A program made the position numbers and the translations under genes. Positions 7,433-16,195 of a stretch of 64,000 nt of DNA are shown here, in pieces; within the stretch, counting starts at the first letter, position 1, and the number at the start of each line of letters is the position of its first letter. The notes under the pieces are model-generated. The model was not told the DNA's origin and made no database searches. It saw nothing but the letters and a program-made list of their open reading frames with translations. The stretch comes from Chloroflexota bacterium (GTDB lineage: Bacteria > Chloroflexota > Anaerolineae > Promineifilales > Promineifilaceae): contig JACTMP010000042.1 of NCBI GenBank assembly GCA_014584575.1, positions 62,001-126,000 of the forward strand, written 5' to 3'.

Positions 7433-8887
7433 ATGAAAACGGTTCAACTTTCCGGCATTTTGCTGTTTTGCCTGCTGCTGGTGGGTTGTAGTATGGAAGG
7501 GAAGACGGCTACGGCCGTGCCTACCCGTGTGGCTGTGGTGACGAATACGCCCACCCAACTACCGGCAACGGATATGCCAATGGGGATGGACACGGCCGTG
7601 CCTTCCACCGCAACCATTTCCCCAACCAACACCGCGACATCCTTGCCAGTTACGGCCACTTCGACTGCGCTCAGTGCAGGCGTGCCCACCGAAACCCCCA
7701 CAATCACCCCAACACCCCTACCCCCACCCCCTGGCGAAATTTACTTCTTCCTGGACCCAGACCCATCAGACCCTAACACTCTCGATCAAAGGCCGCCCAA
7801 ATCATTTGACTTTTACCGGGTTCTTCCCGGTGAGACAGCAAACGAGTGGCACATAGAAAAAATCTTGACTGGCATGAATCTGGCAGGGCCAGCCATTACC
7901 GTTTCGCCCGACCAGACGAAGTTAGCTTTACTACTGCTAGATGACACGGATGGAAATGGCAAGCTAGATCCTATTCATGGCGGTGATATCAGAAATATCT
8001 ATGTTTACGATCTGATGACTAACTCTATTGAGCGGCTGACGAATAACGAAAAAAGCACATTAAGTGTTAGTTGGTTGCCAGACAGTCAGGCTGTTACATA
8101 TCGGCAAAGTGAGAAGGTCTTCACTACTTATTTAAATGATGTCGTGCCAAGTTTGGTTCTGCAATTATCAGATGGACATGTCTCACAACTAATCTGGTCA
8201 CTAAGCGGTCAAGAATTATTCTTGGACGTAAATGCACAACTAACTGGACTATATGTATATGAACTAGATTCTAATCGTTCAAATCTTGCTTACGAAACTG
8301 CAACTGGGGGTGTCTTTTTTAGTGGTTGGTCGCCCGATGGCCGATGGCTGGCCTTCACTCACTATGGCGCACAGGTTTATGGCAAATGGCGCTATGTCGC
8401 AGTTATAAACAAAGAATCGCTGGAAGTCATACGGCTCGTCTTTGGTGAAGACTATATGAGTTCACCCCCAGATTGGTCTATAGATGGCCGATGGTTGGCC
8501 TTCACTAAAAATGAATCTATCTTGTCCCTGTGGAACAGTGAAACATTAACCGTGACCGAGGTGTTGAGTGGAACTAACATGAGTATCCCTGTCTGGTCGC
8601 CTTTGGAGAACCGTATGGCTGTAGCTCTGGTTGAAGACGGCGTTGCCAAAGTGTTAACTCTTGATCCCCAGGCAACGATGGTCATGCAGGTTTTTCAGAG
8701 TGAGCTATACCAGACTATTAAGCTTTTTGATTGGTCTCCCGACGGAGAGTGGTTATTGCTCTTTGCCGCTAATGAAGAACAGTCAGGACTACATGTTGTT
8801 CATGTAAACAGCGGGGCAAGTTATCAGATAATGGACACAACAAGAGGGGAACCGCCCTGGGAACTTGTGTGGTTACCCACCCCATAA
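7433..8887 (+). CDS. TolB-like beta-propeller lipoprotein
   Basis: A 484-residue protein with a lipoprotein signal peptide (lipobox LVGC, Cys at about residue 19), so it should be lipid-anchored on the outer face of the membrane. A Thr/Pro-rich linker to about residue 98 is followed by a propeller with PD40-type repeats (VSPDQTKLALL, WSPDGRWLAF, WSIDGRWLAF, WSPDGEWLLLF). ATG 7433 follows TCTGGAGG. From about 7800 onward the sequence is clearly more AT-rich than its neighbours and holds none of the ACGGCCGT octamers, which may mark a divergent or transferred segment. It is in tandem with related genes at 6198 and 8907. Confidence 0.82.
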   Translation: MKTVQLSGILLFCLLLVGCSMEGKTATAVPTRVAVVTNTPTQLPATDMPMGMDTAVPSTATISPTNTATSLPVTATSTALSAGVPTETPTITPTPLPPPPGEIYFFLDPDPSDPNTLDQRPPKSFDFYRVLPGETANEWHIEKILTGMNLAGPAITVSPDQTKLALLLLDDTDGNGKLDPIHGGDIRNIYVYDLMTNSIERLTNNEKSTLSVSWLPDSQAVTYRQSEKVFTTYLNDVVPSLVLQLSDGHVSQLIWSLSGQELFLDVNAQLTGLYVYELDSNRSNLAYETATGGVFFSGWSPDGRWLAFTHYGAQVYGKWRYVAVINKESLEVIRLVFGEDYMSSPPDWSIDGRWLAFTKNESILSLWNSETLTVTEVLSGTNMSIPVWSPLENRMAVALVEDGVAKVLTLDPQATMVMQVFQSELYQTIKLFDWSPDGEWLLLFAANEEQSGLHVVHVNSGASYQIMDTTRGEPPWELVWLPTP

Positions 8888-8906
8888 GCCAATTTGGAGG
8901 AATACA

Positions 8907-11402
8907 ATGAATCAAAAATCTAATACGCGATTATTGGCGATTACTCTGACCAATTTTCTCTTTTGCCTGACCGCCTTGGTCTGGTTGTTTGTGCCTGAGC
9001 GGAATGCAGCCGCTCAAGGACCGCCAGCAGCCTTTCTTGGCCCTATTTATTACGGCAGCAATCCAGTCACGGCCGTATTTGATCATCAATTACCTTATCT
9101 CAGTTTAGGCATACCAGATCCATTTGAGTGTACGCGGCACAATAATGGAACCCCTTGCAATCCTGACCCACCCGATGGCTTCGGTTATGATACACATGAC
9201 GGCATTGATTACGACCTCAATTATGAAATTGTACTGGCGGCTGCTGGCGGTACGGTTAGCGAATCGGGCTGGTCTAATCCCACAGATCATACGGCTGGCC
9301 TGGGGTTGCGTGTCCAGATTACACACAATAATGCCTATGTTACCGAGTATGGCCATCTGAGTATCCTTCAGGTAAGCACAGGCGACACCGTTGTTGTAGA
9401 CCCGGATAATCGGGTAGGTATTATTGGCATAAGTGGTAATACCGGCAATTCCACCGGTTCACACCTGCACTTTGGCCTGATTAACCCGAATGGCGTTCGC
9501 GTGAATCCTTATGGATGGGTTGGGCCGGCCGGCGAAGACCCTTGGGAACAAGACCCTCTTGGAGCGGCTAGCCATAATGTTTGGGTGGATCCCCCATCTA
9601 TTACCACTGCCCAATTTCCTGATGGAGATGCCGTTAATGACCCAGGGGTAAACAATGCGCGGATGATTATTGATGACGGTTCGGCCGATTTTTTCCCCGG
9701 CCCGTGCTGGTCGTTTGCCGGCGGCGCCCAGAGTTACAACAACGGCTACTACCGCGCCCCCAGTGATGGTGAGGATAACTGTACCGCTCGCTGGACGATT
9801 CGTGGGGACGCTTTTATCCAACCCGGTGAGTATGATGTTTTTGCCCACATTCCCGCCCACACCAATCCTTCTTTGAGCGTGGCCTATGATGTTCACCACA
9901 ACAATCAAGTCAGTCGGGCTATTGCCGTACAGGCTGCTTATGTGGGCAACGAAGAACATGACGCCTGGGCATACCTGGGCCGGTATGACTTTGCCATGTC
10001 TGACAGTGTGAGCGAATTTATCCTCGTTCACGATCACGACCTGTTTGATGAGGACGACGGCCGTTACACCCTGGCCGATGCGATCATGCTGGCTCCGGCC
10101 GATGGTAACATGCCACTGCCCCAACGCTACCTCTATGTCTCTTTTGCCAGCAGCGGCCTCGCCGGCAACGTGCCCTACGAAAATGAGGACATCTTGCTCT
10201 TTGACGCCGCCACAGGCGAGTGGCGTATGTTTTTTGACGGCTCAGACGTGGGTCTGGCGGCCGTGGGCATAGACGCCTTTGATTTCCGCAATGGCCACCT
10301 TTTCTTCAGCCTGAACGCTCCGCTGGGCAGCAGCTACACCGCGTCAGACATCATCCGTTTTGTGCCCACCTCATTGGGCGAAGACACCAGCGGCACAATG
10401 AGCCGTTACATCATCGGCGCTAAGGTGGGTCTGACAGATCCCAGCGAAGACGTAGATGCGCTGACCTTTAACCACCAGGGAAATATCGTGGTCAGCACCA
10501 TCGGGCAGGCGCAGGTCGGCCCCGCTACCTTTGAGGATGAGGATTTGTTTGTGGCCCTGGGGCCGGACTCGGCCGGCATGTTTTTCGACGGGTCATCACA
10601 GCAACTGCTTGACGTGACGGAAAATGTGGATGGCGCCTGGTGGGCGGGCAACGGCCGTATCTACCTCAGCACCACCGGCTCATTTGCCGTTCCCGGCGTC
10701 AGCGGCGATGGCAGCGACATTTTTGTCTGTGCTCCCGGCTTTATCCAGAACTGTCTCTATGAGCCAGGCCTGTTCTGGAATGGTTCGGCGCATGGCCTGG
10801 GCGACCCCGGCGCCACCGTAGATGACTTCTTTGTGCATCCTCTTTCTCTGGTAGATGAGTGCGAAACCTTTGCCAACGGTGGTTTTGAAATTCAGTTTTA
10901 TTGTTGGATTGTAATCCCTGCCGACGTACCAACAGCCGGGTTGTGGCGGGTTTCTGGCGTAGAGAAACATACAGGTAGTTTCAGTGCAGAAATGAGGGTA
11001 GATGCCATTGGGAGTTCAGGGGATGATGCCTATCTGATAAGTTCACGCGCTGAAACAATAACAGACCAGGCATACCGTGTTTCTTTTTGGGGTAAAGGGG
11101 TCCCTGATACCATGAGCAGCATCTATGTTAATGCCGAGATTTGGTGGTATACCGGTGATGAAGTGGTGAGGCAACAATTTGCCCGGGTTGATATGCGGGA
11201 ACACCCAAACTGGACTTTGTTTGATAGTGACTGCCTTTATGCGCCTGGGCCAAATGTAGATTTTGCAAAGTTAGTTTTTAGCTCACATACCGATACCCTT
11301 CTGGCGCAGTCACTAGAGGGTGTCTCTGAGAGCGGTTCGATTTTTGTTGATGATGTCCTATGGGTGATTGATCCTTCGTGTCCTCACTTGGGGCAGAATT
11401 AG
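8907..11402 (+). CDS. Secreted M23 metallopeptidase with golvesin-like and carbohydrate-binding-like domains
   Basis: An 831-residue protein. An N-terminal signal peptide ends around AAAQ (about residue 37). The LytM/M23 zinc-peptidase domain (about 45-200) has HDGIDYD (HxxxD), a central EYGHLS, and the HxH pair in GSHLHFGL, so the metal ligands are intact; such enzymes cut peptidoglycan peptide bridges. Residues about 245-400 (DDGSADF...NNGYYR...CTARWTI...WAYLGRYDF...ADAIMLAP) resemble the golvesin/Xly C-terminal-like domain. The C-terminal 170 residues look like a CBM-type jelly roll. ATG 8907 is preceded by GGAGG. It probably remodels or binds the cell wall. Confidence 0.8.
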   Translation: MNQKSNTRLLAITLTNFLFCLTALVWLFVPERNAAAQGPPAAFLGPIYYGSNPVTAVFDHQLPYLSLGIPDPFECTRHNNGTPCNPDPPDGFGYDTHDGIDYDLNYEIVLAAAGGTVSESGWSNPTDHTAGLGLRVQITHNNAYVTEYGHLSILQVSTGDTVVVDPDNRVGIIGISGNTGNSTGSHLHFGLINPNGVRVNPYGWVGPAGEDPWEQDPLGAASHNVWVDPPSITTAQFPDGDAVNDPGVNNARMIIDDGSADFFPGPCWSFAGGAQSYNNGYYRAPSDGEDNCTARWTIRGDAFIQPGEYDVFAHIPAHTNPSLSVAYDVHHNNQVSRAIAVQAAYVGNEEHDAWAYLGRYDFAMSDSVSEFILVHDHDLFDEDDGRYTLADAIMLAPADGNMPLPQRYLYVSFASSGLAGNVPYENEDILLFDAATGEWRMFFDGSDVGLAAVGIDAFDFRNGHLFFSLNAPLGSSYTASDIIRFVPTSLGEDTSGTMSRYIIGAKVGLTDPSEDVDALTFNHQGNIVVSTIGQAQVGPATFEDEDLFVALGPDSAGMFFDGSSQQLLDVTENVDGAWWAGNGRIYLSTTGSFAVPGVSGDGSDIFVCAPGFIQNCLYEPGLFWNGSAHGLGDPGATVDDFFVHPLSLVDECETFANGGFEIQFYCWIVIPADVPTAGLWRVSGVEKHTGSFSAEMRVDAIGSSGDDAYLISSRAETITDQAYRVSFWGKGVPDTMSSIYVNAEIWWYTGDEVVRQQFARVDMREHPNWTLFDSDCLYAPGPNVDFAKLVFSSHTDTLLAQSLEGVSESGSIFVDDVLWVIDPSCPHLGQN

Positions 11403-11432
11403 GATTCATGTGTTATCGGTGGGCACGGCCGT

Positions 11433-11479
11433 GATGCAGGTGGCAGTTACTTGCCACCTGCATCCTGCCACCTGCAACC
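11433..11479. terminator. Hairpin between convergent genes (GGCAGGT-type repeat)
   Basis: GATGCAGGTGGCA and TGCCACCTGCATC form a perfect 13-bp stem with a 6-base loop, followed by further CCTGCCACCTGC units. It is the only structure between the convergent genes ending at 11402 and 11481 and is placed to stop transcription from both sides, though there is no T-tract. Confidence 0.5.
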
Positions 11480-11480
11480 A

Positions 11481-12197
11481 TCAGATAATTGGCAGCTTCT
11501 CTTCAATCTCTTTCTCCGTCAGAGCCAACGGCCGTTCCCCTGCCAACATTCCCCGTAATACCAGCACGCCGCCGCCACCAATAAGCAGCAGTGCGCCTAA
11601 CAAGCTGACGCCGCCGGAGAGGATGGTGGTCATCATCACAAACAGGCCAGCCGACAGGAAGCTGATGATCGTGCCGGCTTTCACCAGGCCGGGCTTTTGT
11701 GCCAGATGGCCGCAGACGAGCAGGGCCAGCCCGGTGCTGAGCGGCAGTGCGGGCCACAAGACGGCCCAGGAACCCCACCAGCCGGTCACGGCCGTGAACT
11801 GCAATATCATGCCCAACACCCCAATTTTAATGGCCGGGATGAGGAACCAGACGATGCGCATGAAAACGGCCGTGGCGGCAAAACCAAACGCCAGCGCCAG
11901 CAAGATCATCGGCCAGAAATACGACCACGCCCCCCACCAATTAACACTATCCCACAGCAGCAGCAAGCTGACCATGAGAATGGGGAAGCCGGGGATGAAG
12001 AGGGGGGCTAACTGGCGGGGGTTTCCGGCCAGGAAGGGGGCGGCGATGAAGGCCATGCCCACGGCCGTGATCCACAACGGCCATAATTCCACCCGCAACC
12101 CAATCCAACCCAGAAAGGTGTTGTTCAGCAGCGCCAGCCCGCCTAACAGGATCAGTCCCAGGCCCAGCAGATTTGTCGTTCGTCTACTCGTAACCAT
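11481..12197 (-). CDS. Multi-pass membrane protein, unknown function
   Basis: A 238-residue protein with about eight hydrophobic segments and short loops; the C-terminus EKEIEEKLPII is charged and cytoplasmic. The layout resembles LiaI/LiaF-type membrane modules (short TM pairs with Trp-rich turns) but I cannot assign it. ATG 12197 is preferred to GTG 12206 because AAAGGAG lies 8 bases before it. A GGAGATT-type hairpin array lies directly upstream, and the gene follows a kinase gene on the same strand about 220 bp away, so co-expression with the kinase is possible. Confidence 0.7.
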   Translation of the reverse strand: MVTSRRTTNLLGLGLILLGGLALLNNTFLGWIGLRVELWPLWITAVGMAFIAAPFLAGNPRQLAPLFIPGFPILMVSLLLLWDSVNWWGAWSYFWPMILLALAFGFAATAVFMRIVWFLIPAIKIGVLGMILQFTAVTGWWGSWAVLWPALPLSTGLALLVCGHLAQKPGLVKAGTIISFLSAGLFVMMTTILSGGVSLLGALLLIGGGGVLVLRGMLAGERPLALTEKEIEEKLPII

Positions 12198-12215
12198 CAC
12201 GTTCACTCCTTTGGT

Positions 12216-12264
12216 GATTAGAGATTAGAGATTGGACAATCTCCAATCTCTAATCTCTGATCTC
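12216..12264. repeat. Heptamer hairpin array, GGAGATT type
   Basis: GATTAGA, GATTAGA, GATTGGA then CAATCTC, CAATCTC, TAATCTC, TGATCTC in 7-bp steps. It lies about 20 bp upstream of the minus-strand start at 12197. Confidence 0.8.
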
Positions 12265-12357
12265 AACTCATTTGTATTGCTGTGAAGAGGGTAATGGATG
12301 GGACACGGCCGTTGCCTATCCCCCACCTAACCATTGGCTAACAAAATACCGGCAAAC

Positions 12358-12420
12358 GCGGAGCAGGGCATCCTCAGATGCCCGCTTTTTGTTCGCATCT
12401 GAGGATGCGAACTCTGCTTT
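12358..12420. repeat. Dispersed palindromic element, copy 2 (shortened)
   Basis: GGCATCCTCAGATGCCC and GTTCGCATCTGAGGATGCGAAC are the two palindromes of the 90-bp element in inverted order, flanked by GGAGCAG and CTCTGC. It abuts the stop codon of the kinase gene at 12419, and the stop codon falls at its edge. Confidence 0.75.
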
Positions 12421-13972
12421 AATCTACAAATATCGCCATGAGGGTAAAGATGAAGATGGCTACCACACAAATACGGCGCAGGCGGTGGCCGATGGATTGG
12501 CTCCACAACTCTGTTTTCCCTTCGGTGGCTTTGCTGGCGGTGTACCAGATGACGCCTACGACCAGAAAGAGGGGCAGCGGCCACAGAAAGGCCCACTGAT
12601 GCCAGTTTCCGCTCAGGTTGTAATAGATGAGCAGAAAGCCAGTGCCCATGAGGATGCCGGTGGGGATGAGCAGCCAGATGACGCGCGTTTTGTACATGAT
12701 ATGGGCAAACCCGGCGGCCATGAGCAGCAGTTCTATAGGCCAGCCTCGCGCAAAAATGTCTCTGGACACACCCAGCAGCATGGCCAGGATGAGGTTGCCG
12801 CTGATGAAGATGGTAAAGGCGGTGAGGATGGCCTGGGCTACCTGCCTGCCGGTGACGGGGGGGAGTGGGGCGGAGGGGACAAGGGGTGTGCTGGCAGGGG
12901 GGGGCGCGGCTACGGCCGTGACCCCCATTTTCCTCGCTTCTTGCTCTTTCAATTGGGCGAGCTGGCCTGTCCATGATCCGTCCTGGGTGGCGGTGGTGTC
13001 GGCGGCGGCGAAGGGGGCGGCCTTCAGCCCGGCGCGAGATGTGCCCGAATAGACGGCGACGGATTCGGCGGGGGCGTCTGGGGTGGTGAAGGAGAGGGGC
13101 AGCGAGATGCGTTCTGGCAGGGAAATGGCCGCTTCTTCGGTGGCCTGGCGCAGGGCGGCGGCCATTTCCGGGGCGTTTTGGTACCGGTCTTCCGGCGACT
13201 TTGCCAATGCCTTGAGGACGATGCGTTCAAATGGGGCGGGGATGGTGGGTTCAATGTCGCGGGGCAGCGGCAGGGGGTCGTTGACGTGTTTCATCAGGAT
13301 CGCCAGCGGCGTGTCGGCGTCATAAGGGGGCTGGCGGGTGAGCATTTCATAAAAGACCACGCCGAGCGAATAAAGGTCGCTGCGGGCGTCGCTAACCCCC
13401 TTCAATCCCTGCTCTGGGGCCATATAATTCAGCGTGCCCAGTAGTGCGCCGGATACTGTGTGCCGCGTGCCGCCGACTATTTGGGCGATGCCAAAATCGG
13501 CCAGCACCACCTGACCGCGCCGGGTGAGCAGGATGTTGGCCGGTTTGATGTCGCGGTGGATCATGCCTTCCTGATGGGCATAGGCCAGCCCGTCGAGCAC
13601 ATCCAGCAAGATGCGGGCCATTTCGCCATAGGGCATCGTCTCGCTGCGCACCCGGTATTCGTTCAGGCGGGCGTGCAGGGTGTCGCCGTCGAGCAGTTCC
13701 ATGACCATGTAGGGGATGTCGTCCTGGGTGTCGAAGTCGAAGACCTGGATGATGTGGGGGTGGCGCAGGGCAGCGACGGCCTGGGCTTCGCGGCGGAAAC
13801 GGCCGTAGAACGTTTCATCTTCCACCAGGTCTGAGCGCAGCACTTTGATGGCCACGAAGCGGTCTAGCTGGGGGTGGTAGCCGCGATAGACGCGGGCCAT
13901 GCCGCCGCTGCCTAATGGTTCTAAGACGCGATATTTGCCGAGTGTTTGTCCTGCTAGAGATGTGGCTGCCAT
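12419..13972 (-). CDS. Membrane-anchored Ser/Thr protein kinase (PknB family)
   Basis: A 517-residue protein. The kinase domain (about 11-275) has the Gly loop GSGGMARVY, Lys in VAIKVL, catalytic HRDIKPANILL, DFG in LADFGIAQ, and APEQ, so it should be active. A linker (about 276-385) rich in Ala/Pro/Thr leads to four hydrophobic segments (about 390-515); there are no PASTA repeats, so the sensor, if any, is the membrane part. It lies 113 bp downstream of an FHA-winged-helix regulator on the same strand, a natural phospho-Thr partner. A direct array of octamers (TAGTGATT) sits just upstream of its ATG, and no clear ribosome site is seen. Confidence 0.9.
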   Translation of the reverse strand: MAATSLAGQTLGKYRVLEPLGSGGMARVYRGYHPQLDRFVAIKVLRSDLVEDETFYGRFRREAQAVAALRHPHIIQVFDFDTQDDIPYMVMELLDGDTLHARLNEYRVRSETMPYGEMARILLDVLDGLAYAHQEGMIHRDIKPANILLTRRGQVVLADFGIAQIVGGTRHTVSGALLGTLNYMAPEQGLKGVSDARSDLYSLGVVFYEMLTRQPPYDADTPLAILMKHVNDPLPLPRDIEPTIPAPFERIVLKALAKSPEDRYQNAPEMAAALRQATEEAAISLPERISLPLSFTTPDAPAESVAVYSGTSRAGLKAAPFAAADTTATQDGSWTGQLAQLKEQEARKMGVTAVAAPPPASTPLVPSAPLPPVTGRQVAQAILTAFTIFISGNLILAMLLGVSRDIFARGWPIELLLMAAGFAHIMYKTRVIWLLIPTGILMGTGFLLIYYNLSGNWHQWAFLWPLPLFLVVGVIWYTASKATEGKTELWSQSIGHRLRRICVVAIFIFTLMAIFVD

Positions 13973-13983
13973 GGTTGTGATCT

Positions 13984-14020
13984 CGTGATTTAGTGATTTA
14001 GTGATTTAGTGATTACCTGA
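13984..14020. repeat. Octamer tandem repeat (GTGATTTA) upstream of the kinase start
   Basis: GTGATTTA is repeated about four times in direct 8-bp steps; no complementary arm follows. It begins about 10 bases before the minus-strand ATG at 13972 and occupies the position of the ribosome site. Confidence 0.75.
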
Positions 14021-14085
14021 TTATGCAATTACTATCTTACGGCCGTCTCCCCTTTCCCGCCTAACCACCAGCTAACAACCGGCTA

Positions 14086-14688
14086 TCAAAGAGTCAGTTT
14101 ATAGCCACGCCCACGAATGGTGAGCAGCAGTTGGGGAGCGGCAGGGTCAGCTTCCAGCCGGGTGCGCAGGCGGCGTACCAGGTTTTCAATCTGGTAATCA
14201 TAGACGCCGCTCTGGTATTCGGGCCACACGGCCGTGCCAATATCATCCTTGGTGCAAACTTCGCCGCGCCGGGCAAACAGGTAGGTTAGCAAATCAAACT
14301 CTTTGGGGGCCAGCGTCACCAACTGCCGGTTGACGCGCACCACGCCTGCCAGCACGTCCACTTCCAATTCCGGCACGGCCGTTTCCTGGGTGGTCACTTC
14401 CGGGTCGCGGAAGGTGAAAACCACGTCGCCCACCTTGATCTGGTCGCCGTCACGCAGTTGCATGGGGCCATGAATGCGTTCGCCGTTGAGAAAGGTGCCG
14501 TTGGTGCTGCCCAAATCTTCCAGCAGCGCCCGCCAGCCCTGGCGCACCACCCGCGCATGTTCCCGCGAGACGCGCGTGCTGCTGATGACAATATCGTTTT
14601 CCACAGCGCGGCCCATGATCACGGCCGTGCCGCTGAGTACATGCTGCCGTCCGGTCGGGTCTATCAAAGAGGGATTTTCTTTACTCAT
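14086..14688 (-). CDS. FHA domain - OmpR-type winged-helix transcription regulator
   Basis: A 200-residue protein. The FHA domain (about 5-95) shows GRAVENDIVI, SREHARV and LGSTNGTFLNG, the core phosphothreonine-binding motifs. It is joined to a C-terminal winged helix of the Trans_Reg_C type (about 105-200: LTPKEFDLL-like LAPKEFDLLTYL and TIRGRGYKL). This puts a phospho-Thr reader where response regulators carry a receiver domain. ATG 14688 has CAGGAA close by; an upstream in-frame start at 14706 is possible. With the kinase at 12419 downstream on the same strand, it is a plausible output of that kinase. Confidence 0.88.
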   Translation of the reverse strand: MSKENPSLIDPTGRQHVLSGTAVIMGRAVENDIVISSTRVSREHARVVRQGWRALLEDLGSTNGTFLNGERIHGPMQLRDGDQIKVGDVVFTFRDPEVTTQETAVPELEVDVLAGVVRVNRQLVTLAPKEFDLLTYLFARRGEVCTKDDIGTAVWPEYQSGVYDYQIENLVRRLRTRLEADPAAPQLLLTIRGRGYKLTL

Positions 14689-14782
14689 AATTCCTGTCCG
14701 GCACAAGGCTACGCGGTTCAGGAGAAGTTGTCAACGAATTAAAAGATTGGGCACGGCCGTCACTTTCTGTTACCATTTTCCC

Positions 14783-16030
14783 ATGCGGCGAATCCTGGTA
14801 CTGTTGGGCAGTTTCGGGTTGTTGTGCTGGCTGGCTCTGTCGTTGCGAGAAGCGGTGTTAGCTGCTCCTGGGGCGGGGGGTGGTAATCGGTTATCGGTAA
14901 TCGGTAATCGGTATTCGGTAAACGGCGAAGGCCAGCCATTGACCATTGGTCATTTGCCATTGACCATTGACAATTCCGTCCTAACCATTCCCTACACCAT
15001 CCACCTGCCGCTTGTTTATACGCCGCCGCCCCCCTTGCCGCCGCCGTTGCCGCCCCCCATTCCCTATTCGGCCACACCGCCCATTGACTTCACGGCCGTG
15101 CGCGCCGACCTTCAGGAACAGGGGTTAGACCTGGCCTTCAACAAAATTGGCTTCCACACCGCTTTTTCCGATTATGGCGCCAACCTGGAGCAGTGGATGA
15201 CGGCGATGGATGCCGCCGGTGCGCCCTTTGTCGTCAAGAGCGTGGACAACGCCCAACCCATCTTGTTTGGTCAACAATTGATGCAGCAGAGCGGCGTACC
15301 CCACATCCTCATCTACCGGCGCAGCAGCCCGGATTATGACGTGCCCAACTACAACCTGCCGCCCGATGTTGCCGCCCAGGAGCATTGGGCGCGGCACATG
15401 GCCGTCTGGCCGCAAGAGCTTGACCCCAGCCTGGTGTGGATTGAAACGGTGAATGAGGTGGACAAAAACCGCACCCCCTGGCTGGCCGAATTTGCCCTGG
15501 AAACAGCGCAGTTGGCGCTGGCCGACGGTTACAAGTGGGCTGCCTTTGGCTGGTCGAGCGGCGAGCCGGAGCCATACCATTGGGCGCACCCCACCATGCG
15601 CCAATTCCTGCAACTGGTGGCTGAACACCCCGATCAACTGGCCATTGCTCTGCACGAATACAGTTACGAAGTGGATGACATTGGCCGCTGGTATCCCTAT
15701 CTGGTGGGGCGTTTCCAGCTATTGTTCCAGGTATGTGACGCTTACGGTATTGAGCGGCCCACGGTGCTGATCACGGAGTGGGGTTGGGTATACAACCACG
15801 TGCCACCGCCGGAGATTGCCATGCAGGATATTGCATGGGCTTCCTGGCTGTATGCCGCCTACCCGCAGGTGAAGGGGGCGGCGCTCTGGTATCTGGGTGG
15901 GGGATTTGGCGGCATTGCCCACGAAGCCGCCTTGCTCATTGGGCCGGTGGGGGATTACGGCCGTAGCCACTACTTTGCCTATACCCCCGGCATCGGCATG
16001 ATTGACCCCAACCTCTTCACGCCAGATTAG
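14783..16030 (+). CDS. Secreted glycoside-hydrolase-like protein
   Basis: A 415-residue protein with an N-terminal signal peptide (about 1-27). Residues about 33-70 are encoded by two heptamer arrays in frame (CGGTAAT type, then ATTGACC type), giving the odd GNRLSVIGNRYSVNG and LTIGHLPLTI peptides. A Pro-rich linker PPPPLPPPLPPP follows, then a TIM-barrel-like domain (about 100-410) with WIETVNEVD and VLITEWGW, which fit the acid/base and nucleophile positions of clan GH-A glycosidases (GH5/GH39-like). Substrate unknown. ATG 14783 begins the signal peptide; no ribosome site is obvious. Divergent from the FHA gene, with about 95 bp between. Confidence 0.75.
   Translation: MRRILVLLGSFGLLCWLALSLREAVLAAPGAGGGNRLSVIGNRYSVNGEGQPLTIGHLPLTIDNSVLTIPYTIHLPLVYTPPPPLPPPLPPPIPYSATPPIDFTAVRADLQEQGLDLAFNKIGFHTAFSDYGANLEQWMTAMDAAGAPFVVKSVDNAQPILFGQQLMQQSGVPHILIYRRSSPDYDVPNYNLPPDVAAQEHWARHMAVWPQELDPSLVWIETVNEVDKNRTPWLAEFALETAQLALADGYKWAAFGWSSGEPEPYHWAHPTMRQFLQLVAEHPDQLAIALHEYSYEVDDIGRWYPYLVGRFQLLFQVCDAYGIERPTVLITEWGWVYNHVPPPEIAMQDIAWASWLYAAYPQVKGAALWYLGGGFGGIAHEAALLIGPVGDYGRSHYFAYTPGIGMIDPNLFTPD
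14882..14975. repeat. In-frame heptamer arrays (CGGTAAT and ATTGACC types) inside a coding region
   Basis: CGGTAAT, CGGTTAT, CGGTAAT, CGGTAAT, CGGTATT, CGGTAAA step by 7 bp at 14882-14925; ATTGACC, ATTGGTC, ATTTGCC, ATTGACC, ATTGACA step by 7 bp at 14938-14975. Both lie inside the gene starting at 14783 without a stop codon or frameshift. Confidence 0.85.
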
Positions 16031-16080
16031 AAGAAACAGGTGGCCCATCCGGGTTATACTGCGGTCATAAGCTGACATAT

Positions 16081-16140
16081 GGTGGCAAGTAGCAAGTTGC
16101 AGGTGTTCACCTGCAACCTGCCACATGCAACTTGCTACCA
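16081..16140. repeat. Heptamer hairpin array, GGCAAGT type, between convergent genes
   Basis: GTGGCAAGTAGCAAGTTGCAGGTG is answered by CACCTGCAACCTGCCACATGCAACTTGCTACC in nearly full complement. It lies between a plus gene ending at 16030 and a minus gene ending at 16196, so it may serve as a shared terminator-like hairpin. Confidence 0.8.
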
Positions 16141-16195
16141 GATGAAATTTATAGCCTTGCTGCATAGAGTGTTTGGTCAGCAATGATCGTCGCCT

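Noticed and set aside
12272-13444. Long plus-strand open frames opposite the Ser/Thr kinase
   Set aside because: They are antisense shadows with no ribosome site; the minus-strand kinase has full catalytic motifs over the same bases.
14474-14783. Longer start for the glycosidase-like gene
   Set aside because: The added residues overlap the FHA gene antisense and the signal peptide begins exactly at ATG 14783.
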